Shown here: positions 1-9,833 of the stretch, one piece after another
Position numbering within the stretch: the stretch's first letter is position 1
How the letters are laid out: each line of letters opens with the position of its first letter
NCBI GenBank assembly: GCA_015075005.1
Contig: JABTVC010000002.1
Span: 620,001-684,000, forward strand
From: Planctomycetia bacterium
GTDB taxonomy: Bacteria; Planctomycetota; Brocadiia; Brocadiales; Brocadiaceae
Direction of reading: 5' to 3'
Length of the DNA: 64,000 nucleotides
Notes under the pieces: generated by a model
Database searches by the model: none
The model's input: only the letters and a program-made list of their open reading frames with translations
What the model was told of the DNA's origin: nothing
Position numbers and translations under genes: made by a program

Positions 1-75
1 CATGAATCCCTCATGGCAGAAGAGGGAGAATACAAACGCGTTTATCAGTTACATTTTGAAACAATTCAGCCATGA
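1..75 (+). CDS. C-terminal end of an MsbA-like ABC exporter (partial)
   Basis: An open frame from base 1 ends at TGA 73-75 and encodes 24 residues, beginning HESLMAEEGEYKRVYQ and ending in a short LHFETIQP tail. The H-E-x-L-M-x-x-G-x-Y-x-x-x-Y-x-L-x-F pattern is what normally follows the switch histidine at the very end of lipid or peptide ABC exporters of the MsbA type. The stop overlaps the rfbD start (ATGA), so the two genes are translationally coupled. Only the tail is visible, so the exact substrate class is inferred. Confidence 0.6.
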   Translation, partial: HESLMAEEGEYKRVYQLHFETIQP

Positions 76-980
76 AGATACTCATTATTGGCGCTCAGGG
101 GATGCTCGGCAGAGACCTCGCCACTCGATTGCCCACCCTGTCAGACTCCTCATTTCCCTGCATTGAGGTTATCGCAGCCAATCATGACCACGTGGATATT
201 ACGCACGGCCCAAATACCTCAAAATTTATTGGCCAGATTACGCCAGACATCATTGTTAACTGTACCGCATTCACGAATGTAGACGCATGCGAAACTCAGA
301 TATCTGAGTCATTTGCCGTCAACGCGACCGGAATAAAAAACATTGCGCTGGCGGGAAATGAAACAGGGGCAAAGGTCATCCACATTAGCACCGATTATAT
401 ATTCGACGGAACCAAGAACGGACCTTATAGTGAAACGGACAAACCAAACCCCATTTCGGTCTATGGAAAGTCAAAACTCGAAGGAGAACGTGAGATACAG
501 GAAATAAGCGTTAATTACGCCATCATCAGAACGGCCTGGCTCTATGGTCCCTATAAGAAAAATTTTGTGACGACTATACTGAATTTGGGAAGGCAAAAAC
601 ATACGGTGTCAGTTGTGACCGATCAGTGCGGATGCCCCACGTATACGGCAGACTTATCATATGCAATTTGGAAAATCATATCACTGGATCTCCGTGGACT
701 GTATCACGTAACGAACTATGGAACATGCTCACGCTATGAGTGGGCTCGGAAGATTTTTGAACTAACCGGTGATCAGGTGTCCGTACTGCCTGTAAAAACT
801 GCAGATTACAAACGCGCAGCCCTGGTACCCCAAAACTCCTCTCTGGACTGCACGAAATATACCACAGCGAGTGGGCAAAGGATGAGGTCATGGCAGGAGG
901 CCCTGGAAGAATATATACAAAATTATTTTACTTCAACTGAAATTAACACACATAGATGCACAAAAAAAACTGCTGAATAA
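72..980 (+). CDS. rfbD: dTDP-4-dehydrorhamnose reductase
   Basis: A 302-residue protein of normal RfbD length. It is an extended SDR enzyme that reduces dTDP-4-dehydrorhamnose to dTDP-L-rhamnose, a precursor for surface polysaccharide, in the cytoplasm. The N-terminus has the Rossmann nucleotide-binding pattern GAQGMLG (residues 7-13). The family motif STDYIFDG lies at about 106-113 and the catalytic YxxxK is Y131-K135. A C-terminal substrate-binding half follows. Its ATG overlaps the stop of the upstream exporter gene by four bases. The rest of the rhamnose pathway (rfbA, rfbB, rfbC) is not in this window. A related NAD-dependent sugar epimerase is a less likely alternative. Confidence 0.9.
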   Translation: MKILIIGAQGMLGRDLATRLPTLSDSSFPCIEVIAANHDHVDITHGPNTSKFIGQITPDIIVNCTAFTNVDACETQISESFAVNATGIKNIALAGNETGAKVIHISTDYIFDGTKNGPYSETDKPNPISVYGKSKLEGEREIQEISVNYAIIRTAWLYGPYKKNFVTTILNLGRQKHTVSVVTDQCGCPTYTADLSYAIWKIISLDLRGLYHVTNYGTCSRYEWARKIFELTGDQVSVLPVKTADYKRAALVPQNSSLDCTKYTTASGQRMRSWQEALEEYIQNYFTSTEINTHRCTKKTAE

Positions 981-1064
981 TATATTACGATTCACACCTG
1001 GTGAAGCTTATTCAAAGGCAGCAAAGGTCGTTTTATAGCATCTATTTCATTTTCACGTCGAATT

Positions 1065-1892
1065 TTACAATTTTCCGCCGCAAAACTTGCAATAGTGAGC
1101 ATCTTCGTCATGCTCTCGCCTGCCGCAGGCAGGACAACTCTGTCCCGAATCCGCATGTTTTGATTTAGCGGATTTTATTAATTCAGAAGTAACAATTCCT
1201 GTAGGCACGGCAAGGATACTATACCCAAAAAGCATGACCGCAGAGGCAAACAATCTGCCTAAAGGGGTTCGTGGTGAAATATCTCCATAGCCAACGGTGG
1301 TAAGTGTTACAATGGCCCAGTAAATGCTCCTGGGGATATTTTCATAGCCATGTTTACCGCCTTCAATCAGATGCATAACAGAACCGAGAATAACAACAAT
1401 CACTACCACAAAGAGAAGAAAAACCCCGATTTTTATTGCGCTGGTATAAAGGGCTTTGGTCAGCGTGTGCGACGCGTTAATAAAATTCCACATCTTAAGT
1501 ATCCTGAAGACCCTCAGGATGCGGAATGCACGAATAACAAGCAGGTATTGCGTACCGATAAAAAAGAGGCTGAGATATGCGGGAAGAATAGCTATCAGAT
1601 CAACACCCCCAATCGGGCTCAAAATATAATTCAGGGGTTTTTTTACACAAAAGATCCTTAGCAGGTATTCGATACTAAAAAGAATGGTTATGGCCCATTC
1701 CAGAACAAAGAGAACCCTACCCCACCGTACATGTATTTCTTCCACACTATCCAGCATTACAATGAAAACGCTGAGGATAATACACCCAATAAGCGCCACA
1801 TTGAAAAATTTCCCTAAAAATGTTTCTGATTCGTAAATGGTCTCGAAAAGGAATTTTTTCCAATTCCCTTTTCCTGCAAGGTCTTTTTCCAT
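1065..1892 (-). CDS. Voltage-gated-type potassium channel with a C-terminal zinc ribbon
   Basis: A 275-residue inner-membrane channel of the six-transmembrane Kv type. Hydrophobic segments run through residues 30-235. The S4-like helix carries regularly spaced arginines (about 121-130, RAFRILRVFR). The selectivity filter TTVGYGD is at 198-204 between the pore helix and the last transmembrane segment. After S6, the cytoplasmic tail ends in CPAC (253-256) and CKFC (268-271), a four-cysteine rubredoxin/zinc-ribbon-like knuckle instead of a cyclic-nucleotide or RCK domain. This tail could sense metal or redox state, which is inference. It is transcribed opposite to its neighbours and no terminator is obvious. 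Confidence 0.9.
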   Translation of the reverse strand: MEKDLAGKGNWKKFLFETIYESETFLGKFFNVALIGCIILSVFIVMLDSVEEIHVRWGRVLFVLEWAITILFSIEYLLRIFCVKKPLNYILSPIGGVDLIAILPAYLSLFFIGTQYLLVIRAFRILRVFRILKMWNFINASHTLTKALYTSAIKIGVFLLFVVVIVVILGSVMHLIEGGKHGYENIPRSIYWAIVTLTTVGYGDISPRTPLGRLFASAVMLFGYSILAVPTGIVTSELIKSAKSKHADSGQSCPACGRREHDEDAHYCKFCGGKL

Positions 1893-2367
1893 AGAGAAAA
1901 TAGTATAAAAAAAATTGTTCTTATCCGAATTACAAATAAATTTCCGTTTTGAAGGTATAGGTGTACTATATTACGCCATATCCGTGTGAAAACATAGAGG
2001 CACATTCCTTTTACAAGGTTTGGCATTTTAAAAGATTCAGTTTTTTGTTTTCCACCGGTCATTATTGATAAACCCCCTTATGTTTGTCAAAGCATTTTTA
2101 GAGTTTTAGGTGCAATTCCTTAGCCGCGCAGTCCTAGAATTATCTTGAGAATGAAGCATGAAAATCTTATAGTTAATGTCTTGAAATTCGATAATAGAGC
2201 TTCTTCGATTGTTCCACTTCCTTCGACTTCGCTCAGGACGGGCCGCTTTAGAACAAGAAATACCATGATTCTCAATGAGCCATAGAGCACACCGGGAACA
2301 CAGATAAAAATTATCTGAGAAATCTCTGCGGCCTCTGTGGTAAGTAGGTTTTCTATAACGTAAAACT
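1893..2367. other. 475-bp intergenic region with dispersed-repeat-like tracts
   Basis: This gap separates the channel gene (minus strand) from uvrA (plus strand) and should hold both promoters. No convincing gene is seen. Around 2219-2245 there is a tract reading CTTCGACTTCGCTCAGGAC, and around 2325-2340 CTGCGGCCTCTGTGG. Such tracts resemble short dispersed repeats common in many bacterial genomes. Their role here is unknown. Confidence 0.4.
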
Positions 2368-5190
2368 ATGAAAAGATCCATTATTGCCCGCGGTATACGG
2401 GTAAATAATTTAAAAATATAGATATCGAAATCCCCATAAAAATTGGTGGTGATTACAGGGGTCAGTGGTTCGGGCAAATCCAGCCTGGCATTCGATACCC
2501 TCTTTGCAGAAGGACAAAGACGATATGTAGAAACATTTTCTGCCTATGCACGTCAATTTCTGGAGAGGATGGATAAGCCCGATATTGACCATATAGAAGG
2601 AATTCCTCCGGCAATAGCCATTCAGCAGAAGAATCCGGTAAAAAACCGGAGATCAACCGTTGGTACCGCCACAGAAATTAATGATTACCTGCGGTTGCTG
2701 TTTTCACGGATTGGCAAGACCTATTGCAGCACCTGCAAACGGCATGTGCAGATCGATACCGTTTCCCAGATTGCCGATACCGTCTTGTCGTTACCGGAAG
2801 GTACGCGGTTTCTGGTCGCCTTCCCCATCACTATCAGTCAAAAAGTATCGGGTCAAACACAGGTTAATCTCCTCAAAGAACGTGGCCTGGTAAGGATTCT
2901 TGCGGATAATACCATTACCGATATTACAACCGAAATAAAAGACTGGGATATCCGTACTGCAAAGTCTGTTTACGGAATCATCGACCGCCTGGTCGTTAAG
3001 GATATAATGAAAGAACGACTTGCGGACGCACTGGAAACGGCGTATCGTCTGGGCGCAGGGCAGTTGAGTATTATATACAATATCCAGGATTCCCCTGCCC
3101 ATCCTGATGTGCATGGACAAGGACACCCTTTGACTATCCAGGATTCTCCATGGATCGAGCTGAAATACAGCAAGCACTTCTTTTGCAGTTACTGTGCTAT
3201 TGAATATCCGGAGCCTGTCCCTGCACTCTTTTCATTTAATAACCCGCTTGGCGCCTGTTCGCAATGTCAAGGGTTTGGATATACGATTGAGATCGATATG
3301 GACGGCGTTATTCCGGATAAAGAAAAGACGCTGAACGACGGGGCGATAGCCCCATGGAACACACCTGCATACCGTTCGATGTTTGAATCGCTGGAAAAGG
3401 TATCTGCCAAACACCACATTCCCTTAGATATCCCTTTTCGTAAACTGAAAAAAGAACAGGTGAAATTGATTTTGGATGGCACAGATGAATTCTGCGGCAT
3501 CCATGATTTTTTTGCATGGCTGGAACAGCGAAAATACAAGATGCACGTCCGTGTTTTTTTGAGTAAATACCGCCGATATGCTTTGTGCCCTGCCTGCAAC
3601 GGATGTCGTTTAAAGAATCAGGCACTGAACGTTTTGATAAACCATAAGCATATATCAGATGTTTGTGCTATGACAATCGATGAATCTTACCGGTTCTTTG
3701 AAGAACTTCGTCTTAACGAGTATGAAAAAAATATTTCACGTCTGCTGTTGCAGGAAATTAAAAAACGTTTGGACTATATGATGAAGGTCGGCCTGGAATA
3801 CCTTACCCTGGACCGTATGACTCGCACGCTCTCCGGAGGAGAGGCCCAAAGGGTCAACCTTACAACGTCTATCGGTTCTTCACTGGTAAATACCCTTTAC
3901 ATCCTGGATGAACCCAGTATCGGGCTCCATCCAAGGGATACGGACAGGTTAATCCAGCTCCTTGAACGATTGCGGAATATTGGAAACACCGTTATTGTTG
4001 TGGAGCATGACCAGGAAGTCATCAGGGCGGCCGATGAGATCATCGATATTGGACCAGGCGCCGGAGAAAATGGGGGGATGCTCGTTTATCAGGGTACCTT
4101 TAAGGATTTGCCTGCCCGCAATGGTTCGATTACGGGACAGTATTTAAAAGGTGATAAGGCAATTAAGATACCCGCCCGGCGAAGAGAACCCTCGGTCAGG
4201 GCTATCGTACTGAAGGGCGCTTCACAAAACAATCTGAAAGGCATAGAGGTAACGTTTCCCCTTCATATGCTCGTATGTGTGACAGGAGTTTCAGGATCGG
4301 GCAAAAGCACCCTGGTACAAGACACCCTCTATGGGGCGATCAAAAAAAAGCGGGAAGGATATACCGGATTCATTGGACATTATGAAAGCATTCAGGGCAT
4401 ACAGTTTATTCATGATGTTATCCTTGTAGATCAATCTCCGATAGGACGCACCCCCCGCTCCAACCCCATCACGTATGTAAAAATATTCGATGATATTCGG
4501 AAACTTTTTGCATCAACGCGAGATGCAAAAATACGAAATCTGAGTGCCGGTTCTTTTTCATTCAATGTCGTTGGCGGGAGATGCGAACATTGTGAAGGAG
4601 CTGGTTCCATCAGGGTCGACATGCAGTTTCTTGCAGACATCTATGTCACGTGCGACAAATGCGACGGGAAACGATTCAACAAAAAGGTGCTCGATATAAA
4701 ATATAAAAACAAAAATATCCATGAAACACTGGAAATGACCGTAGATGAAGCCATTATCTTCTTCCATGATTCTTCCCGGATTGCAAAGGGACTAAGATTT
4801 CTACAAGATACCGGATTGGGCTATTTAAGGTTAGGTCAGCCCGCTACCACCCTGTCGGGAGGCGAGGCACAACGACTGAAGATTGCCACCTATATGGCCA
4901 AGGAAAACCTTGATGCGATGCTCTTTATCTTCGACGAACCCACCATAGGATTACATATGGACGATGTCCAAAAATTACTTACCTGTTTTCAGCGATTGAT
5001 TCAGGCGGGACATTCCCTTATCGTAGTAGAACATAACCTTGACGTGATTAAGTCTGCCGATTATATTATTGACCTTGGTCCCGAAGGGGGCGGTGCCGGG
5101 GGATATATCGTTGGTTGTGGTTCGCCGGAACAGATATCACATATAGAAAGGAGTTACACGGGAAGATACCTGAAACCGTACTTTTCCTGA
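2368..5190 (+). CDS. uvrA: Excinuclease ABC subunit A, N-terminus split by two compensating indels
   Basis: UvrA, the DNA-damage-recognition ATPase of nucleotide excision repair. The long frame from TTG 2443 (915 codons) has Walker A GVSGSGKSS at its start, a zinc knuckle near CSYC...CSQC, signature LSGGEAQRVNL and Walker B LYILDEPSIGLHP. A second module follows with GVSGSGKST, the CEHC...CDKC zinc finger, LSGGEAQRLKIA and FDEPTIGLHM. The true N-terminus is upstream: ATG 2368 encodes MKRSIIARGIRVNNLK and then hits TAG at 2419. Adding one A to the A5 run at 2412-2416 and removing one from the A5 run at 2438-2442 restores NIDIEIPIKLVVITG, the expected UvrA sequence. The gene is therefore either mutated or miscalled. 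Confidence 0.93.
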
Positions 5191-5229
5191 ATTTTCTGGT
5201 GAAATTCCTCAACGTAAATTTCGGGGTGG

Positions 5230-5259
5230 CACTGACAAACTCTGTTTGTCAGTGTTTTT
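5230..5259 (+). terminator. Rho-independent terminator after uvrA
   Basis: A perfect 11-bp stem (CACTGACAAAC at 5230-5240 and GTTTGTCAGTG at 5244-5254) with a TCT loop is followed by TTTTT at 5255-5259. It sits 40 bases after the uvrA stop. Confidence 0.9.
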
Positions 5260-5325
5260 ATATTCCCTATCGGTGCTTGTATTCAAACAAAGATCCCTCT
5301 GGCATAAATTCTATGAAAGGTCATA

Positions 5326-6441
5326 ATGAAATTTAGTAAAAAAAACATCCTATTTACCGTCAGTATTATAGCCAGTATCGTTTGCACATGGTTATTTATA
5401 AGAAATATCGACTGGTTGCTCCTGAAAAACGCATTAAGGGATGCAAACTATTGGTTTATCATCCCGACGCTCATTTTAACCCTGCAGGTTTACGTTATAA
5501 GGGCAATCCGATGGCGTGGATTACTGTCACATATTAAATCAATTTCTGTCATAAATTTGTTGTCTGTTACGTTCATTGGTTTCATGGCAAACAATATCCT
5601 TCCTGCCCGTGTGGGAGAGGTTCTAAGGCCGTTTATCCTGTCAAAAAAGGAGAATATAAAATTTTCAACTTCCTTTGCTACCGTAATCGTGGAGCGGATA
5701 TTTGACATGCTGGGACTCCTCATATTTACGGTAGTTGTCATCGCCTTACTGCCACACCCACCGGCCACTCAACACAACCCCCTTGATCACGTTTCTTCAA
5801 GTCAGGTAAGCACAGTCCTGGAATCGATTATTCCTTCCCTGAAAAAATGGACCGAGGTATTCGCAGCGGTAGGAGTCCTTACTGTTATTGCCCTTTTTTT
5901 AGTCGTTATCAAACCTGATTTCTTTAAAAAAATACTCATCGGGCTTTGCGGCTTTCTGCCGCATAAACTCAAAGACAAGATTTTAGGATTGTATGAATCC
6001 TTTGTGTTTGGTCTCAAAATTCTGGAAGACAAAACACAAACGGTATGGATATTTGTGCTTTCACTCTTTATTTGGGTGCTTAGCGGAGCTGAAATATATC
6101 TTCTCGGGTTTTCCTTCCATATGCATCTTCCGTTTGTGGGGGCATGCCTTGTCGCTGTATGTCTCGCACTGGCAGTTGCCCTGCCCCAGGCGCCTGGATA
6201 TATTGGTGTCTTCCATATTGCGGTACTCAAATCATTACATATTTTTGGCATAGAAACCACGGCAGCCCAAAGTTATGCCATCGTATTGTGGGCTATCAGC
6301 ATTCTTCCTTCTACGATTCTGGGCTTCCTCTTTCTCTGGCGGGAAGGCATCGCCTTCCGTGAGGTAGTAAAGCTAGAAGAAGAGATCGCCGAAGGAAAGT
6401 TAGAAGAGCTGGAAGGTGTAACAAAAGAAATAAAAAACTAA
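5326..6441 (+). CDS. Lysylphosphatidylglycerol synthase-type (UPF0104) membrane protein
   Basis: A 371-residue polytopic inner-membrane protein of the LPG_synthase_TM / UPF0104 family. About eight hydrophobic segments are visible. The family-typical segments FMANNILPARVGEVLRPF (residues ~86-103) and VALPQAPGYIGVFHIAV (~285-301) are present. It lacks the cytoplasmic aminoacyl-transferase domain of MprF, so it is the membrane-only type, often a lipid flippase-like or glycolipid-associated protein. The C-terminus is a charged Glu/Lys-rich tail. An AAGGT ribosome site precedes ATG 5326. The exact substrate cannot be told from the sequence. Confidence 0.8.
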   Translation: MKFSKKNILFTVSIIASIVCTWLFIRNIDWLLLKNALRDANYWFIIPTLILTLQVYVIRAIRWRGLLSHIKSISVINLLSVTFIGFMANNILPARVGEVLRPFILSKKENIKFSTSFATVIVERIFDMLGLLIFTVVVIALLPHPPATQHNPLDHVSSSQVSTVLESIIPSLKKWTEVFAAVGVLTVIALFLVVIKPDFFKKILIGLCGFLPHKLKDKILGLYESFVFGLKILEDKTQTVWIFVLSLFIWVLSGAEIYLLGFSFHMHLPFVGACLVAVCLALAVALPQAPGYIGVFHIAVLKSLHIFGIETTAAQSYAIVLWAISILPSTILGFLFLWREGIAFREVVKLEEEIAEGKLEELEGVTKEIKN

Positions 6442-6779
6442 ATTGATACGATATTTTTATCTATGAAATCGGTGCAATCTGTAGTTTCATTAATTCTTTT
6501 TATAACTTGGTCATATAAGAATTTCACCTGAAAATGAAGCCGGTTGTCTAAAAGATAAACATTTTCATGACCCCTTGTGACCGTTAGGTCAAGGATGTTT
6601 CATTTTATTTAAGCGGGTTATACGTTGTATGGCATAGAAAATCCCCTTTAGAAAAGGGGGCAAGGGGGTTGTAAAGTAACACTAAAAAACACAATCCCCC
6701 TGAATTCCCCTTTATTATGGGGGACTTAAATGGATTAACGTAACTCATTTGTGAAGATAAATCGCATATAAAGTATTTC
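6442..6779. repeat. Intergenic region with palindromic C-run/G-run repeats
   Basis: Between the UPF0104 gene and the efflux operon, bases 6640-6723 contain alternating runs such as TCCCCTTTAGAAAAGGGGG, CAAGGGGGTTG, AATCCCCCTGAATTCCCC and TTATGGGGGA. They can fold into several alternative hairpins. This pattern resembles dispersed intergenic palindromic repeats (MITE/REP-like). No gene is seen in the gap. The efflux-operon promoter is probably here but was not identified. Confidence 0.5.
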
Positions 6780-7997
6780 ATGTCAAACGAAGACCTTTTA
6801 AAACTCAGGATAGATCCGTCTGCAAAGAGCACTCACCAGATACAACGCAGAAAACCGTACTATCGTGTTACGGGTATAGTACTCGTTGCCGGAGTGATGG
6901 GATTTCTTTACCTGAGCGGTGTTCTGAAGCCAGCCGTCCACGTTGAGGTCTCCAGCGTTACCAGGACATACCCGTCTCAGGCCATTGCCTTGCTGAACGC
7001 CAGCGGCTATGTGGTGGCCCAGCGTAAGGCTGCTGTGGCGACCAAAATCACTGGCAGGCTGGTAGCGTTGAGCGTTGAGGAAGGAAGCAGGGTAAAAAAA
7101 GGAGAGATCATTGCGCGTCTCGAAAATGAAGATGCCATTGCATTGCGGAACCAGGCCGCAGCCATCCTGAATGTAGCGCGCTTCAGCCTCCGGCAGGCGA
7201 ATGCGGAACTTCAGGATGCCGCAGCTTCCTTTCATCGTGAAAAAATATTACGCGCGAAGGGGATTGCGACACAGGCCGAATACGATTCCGCCATGGCCCG
7301 TTACAAGAAAGCAAAGGCTGCGGTTGCCGGTGGAAAAGCAGCGGTGAAGGCCGACGCTGCTGCACTTCGGGTAGCGGATGTTTCATTGGAATATACCCGG
7401 ATTCGGGCACCTTTCGACGCCGTGGTTTTAACCAAGAATGCCGACATAGGAGATATCATTACCCCAATTGGAGCGGCTACAAACGCCAAAGCCGCTGTTG
7501 TTACCATTGCCGACATGAGCTCGCTCCAGGTGGAGGCCAATGTTTCTGAATCAAATCTGGAGTTGGTCAAGGTTGAGCAGTCGTGTGAAATACAACTCGA
7601 TGCCCTTCCCGAGTCCCGTTTCCGCGGAGAGGTACATATGATCGTACCGACTGCCGACCGGAGCAGGGCAACGGTAATGGTCAAGGTCCGCTTCATAGAC
7701 AAAGACAGCCGGATACTGCCTGAAATGAGCGCTAAGGTTGCTTTTCTCTCCAGACCTCTTGAAAATGAAGAGCAAAAACCCCTTACCACAATCAACCCGG
7801 ATGCCCTGATAACCCGCAACGGCAAGGATTTTGTCTTTCTCATAAAAGACGACCGCGTGGTACTGACCCCTGTTACCGCGGGGATTCAGATAGGCGATAT
7901 GATAGAAGTCCTTGACGGGATAAAACAAGACGATAAGGTGGCAGTTAAGCCGGTGAACAAGTTGAAGGATGGTTCGAGGATAAAGGTCATAGAATAA
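6780..7997 (+). CDS. Periplasmic adaptor (HlyD/MacA-type membrane fusion protein)
   Basis: A 405-residue membrane-fusion protein. A short cytoplasmic N-terminus is followed by one transmembrane anchor (about residues 27-46, VTGIVLVAGVMGFLYLSGV). Then come the biotinyl-lipoyl half motif (AAVATKITGRLVALSVEEGSRVK begins at about 82), an Ala/Lys-rich alpha-hairpin coiled coil (about 125-205), the second lipoyl half (RIRAPFDAVVL) and beta-barrel and membrane-proximal domains. It should link the inner-membrane ABC transporter encoded by the next three genes to an outer-membrane channel. No TolC-type gene is in the operon. The next gene begins 2 bases after its stop, so the four genes form one operon. 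Confidence 0.88.
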   Translation: MSNEDLLKLRIDPSAKSTHQIQRRKPYYRVTGIVLVAGVMGFLYLSGVLKPAVHVEVSSVTRTYPSQAIALLNASGYVVAQRKAAVATKITGRLVALSVEEGSRVKKGEIIARLENEDAIALRNQAAAILNVARFSLRQANAELQDAAASFHREKILRAKGIATQAEYDSAMARYKKAKAAVAGGKAAVKADAAALRVADVSLEYTRIRAPFDAVVLTKNADIGDIITPIGAATNAKAAVVTIADMSSLQVEANVSESNLELVKVEQSCEIQLDALPESRFRGEVHMIVPTADRSRATVMVKVRFIDKDSRILPEMSAKVAFLSRPLENEEQKPLTTINPDALITRNGKDFVFLIKDDRVVLTPVTAGIQIGDMIEVLDGIKQDDKVAVKPVNKLKDGSRIKVIE

Positions 7998-7999
7998 GA

Positions 8000-8701
8000 A
8001 TGGAATACAAAACACCTCTTGTTGAAATAAAAAATCTGTACAAGTCCTACCGCAGAGGCAGCCAGATTATTCCGGTATTGGAAAATATTACTTTTGACAT
8101 TGAAGACGGTGAATTTCTTGCATTGATGGGACCGTCGGGTTCAGGGAAGAGTACCCTGTTAAATCTGATTGCCGGCATCGATACGTTTGACAGCGGCACT
8201 ATCAAAGTAGGTGGTGTCGACATTGCGGCGTTGTTTGAAACGGAACTTGCACGATGGCGTTCTACCAACGTTGGCTTTATCTTTCAGTTTTACAACTTAA
8301 TTCCTGTGCTCACCGCCTTTGGAAATGTTGAATTGCCACTGCTTCTGACCAGACTTTCCAGAAAAGAGCGGAGAGAACATGTGGAAACAGCGCTTCGGAT
8401 AGTCAAGCTTGCTGATCGTATGAGCCATTATCCCGGCCAGCTCTCCGGAGGACAACAGCAACGGGTAGCTATAGCCAGGGCGGTTGTTGCCGACCCCACC
8501 ATAATTGTTGCAGATGAGCCGACCGGAGACCTTGACCGCATTTCGGCAAAAGAGGTGCTGGAATTAATGGGCCGGCTTAATGTTGAATTTGGCAAAACCA
8601 TTATCATGGTTACCCACGACCCCCATGCAGCAGAAAAAGCCAGAACAATAAAGCATCTGGAAAAGGGCATTTTGAATGCACATAATCAAACTCGTCTTTA
8701 A
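8000..8701 (+). CDS. ABC transporter ATP-binding protein (LolD/MacB type)
   Basis: A 233-residue ATPase of the LolD/MacB/FtsE group. Walker [10 protein letters not shown] is at 44-52, the Q-loop lies in IFQFYNLIP, signature [14 protein letters not shown] is near 147-160, Walker [13 protein letters not shown] near 165-176, and the switch His is in MVTHDPHAA. It powers the two FtsX-like permeases encoded next. Its last 26 bases overlap the first permease gene, which implies translational coupling. Substrate (lipoprotein, peptide or drug) cannot be decided from sequence alone. Confidence 0.92.
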   Translation: MEYKTPLVEIKNLYKSYRRGSQIIPVLENITFDIEDGEFLALMGPSGSGKSTLLNLIAGIDTFDSGTIKVGGVDIAALFETELARWRSTNVGFIFQFYNLIPVLTAFGNVELPLLLTRLSRKERREHVETALRIVKLADRMSHYPGQLSGGQQQRVAIARAVVADPTIIVADEPTGDLDRISAKEVLELMGRLNVEFGKTIIMVTHDPHAAEKARTIKHLEKGILNAHNQTRL

Positions 8702-9833
8702 AAACACCTTCCGGCACAAACTTCGCACCTCGCTGACTATCCTTGGCGTTGTCATCGTAATTCTCGCCTTTGGTCTCCTGAGGACTGTGGTAAGCGCCTG
8801 GTATGCGGGAGTAGAGTCCTCTTCAGCAAGCCGCCTTGTGACCAGAAATTCCATATCGCTGGTCTTTCCGCTTCCTATTTCTTACAAAAACAAAATACGG
8901 CAGATACACGGCGTGAAATTCGTATCCTACGGGAACTGGTTTGGCGGCAACTATATCGACGAGAAAAACTTTTTCGCCAACTTCGCCGTGGAACCTGCGA
9001 GCTATCTGGAATTGTATCCCGAATATATCCTTCCGTCCAATCAGAAGGATGCCTTTCTGCGTGACCGGAAGGCTGCTATCGCTGGACAGAAACTGGCGAC
9101 AAAATACGGCTGGAGAATCGGTGACGCGATTACCCTGAAAGGAACCATTTTTCCGGGTAACTGGGAGTTTGTCCTGCGGGGAATCTATCGGGGCAAAGAT
9201 AAAGGCACTGACGAAACCCAGTTTTTTTTCCACTGGAACTACCTCAATGAAACCCTGAAAAAGACCATGCCTCTCCGGGCAGATCAGCCGGGTTTCTATC
9301 TCGTTGGAGTAAGCAACACTAACCTTGCAGAAGAAGTGGCGGTAGCTCTTGATAAAACCTTTAAAAATTCTCTCGCAGAAACTCTGACCGAGACCGAAAA
9401 GGCATTCCAGTTGAGTTTTGTTTCCATGAGTGAAGCGATTGTTGTTGCCATACAACTGGTTTCCTTTGTTGTAATTATTGTTATCATGGCCGTGTTGGCT
9501 AATACCATGGCCATGACTGCCCGTGAACGAATCGGGGAATATGCAGTACTCAAAACTCTGGGATTTGGCGGCTGGTATATTGCCGCATTGATATTCGGAG
9601 AATCCCTGTTTATCGCTATGATTGGCTGCATCATCGGCATTGCTTTTACCTTCCCGATAGCAAAGGTCTTTGGCGACACGATGGGGACTTACTTCCCGGT
9701 GTTCAATGTGACAATGAAAACCATTTACCTCGATGCAGGGGTCTCTCTTTTTGTAGGTGCGGTAGCGGCGGTCATCCCGACCTGGCGCGCAATAAAAATC
9801 CGGATAGCGGATGGCCTGAGAAGGATTGGATAA
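8676..9833 (+). CDS. ABC transporter permease 1 (FtsX/MacB-type)
   Basis: A 385-residue permease with the MacB/LolC topology. One transmembrane helix follows the positively charged N-terminus (residues ~17-36). A large periplasmic MacB-PCD-type domain covers about 40-265. Three C-terminal helices (about 268-375) form the FtsX domain, including the typical [19 protein letters not shown] coupling segment. It overlaps the ATPase gene by 26 bases and is followed immediately by permease 2. The two paralogous permeases suggest a heterodimer, unlike homodimeric MacB in which ATPase and permease are fused. Confidence 0.9.
   Translation: MHIIKLVFKNTFRHKLRTSLTILGVVIVILAFGLLRTVVSAWYAGVESSSASRLVTRNSISLVFPLPISYKNKIRQIHGVKFVSYGNWFGGNYIDEKNFFANFAVEPASYLELYPEYILPSNQKDAFLRDRKAAIAGQKLATKYGWRIGDAITLKGTIFPGNWEFVLRGIYRGKDKGTDETQFFFHWNYLNETLKKTMPLRADQPGFYLVGVSNTNLAEEVAVALDKTFKNSLAETLTETEKAFQLSFVSMSEAIVVAIQLVSFVVIIVIMAVLANTMAMTARERIGEYAVLKTLGFGGWYIAALIFGESLFIAMIGCIIGIAFTFPIAKVFGDTMGTYFPVFNVTMKTIYLDAGVSLFVGAVAAVIPTWRAIKIRIADGLRRIG

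Noticed and set aside
2405..2445. Programmed ribosomal frameshifting in uvrA
   Set aside because: Two opposite shifts within 30 bases would be needed and no slippery heptamer with a downstream structure is evident.
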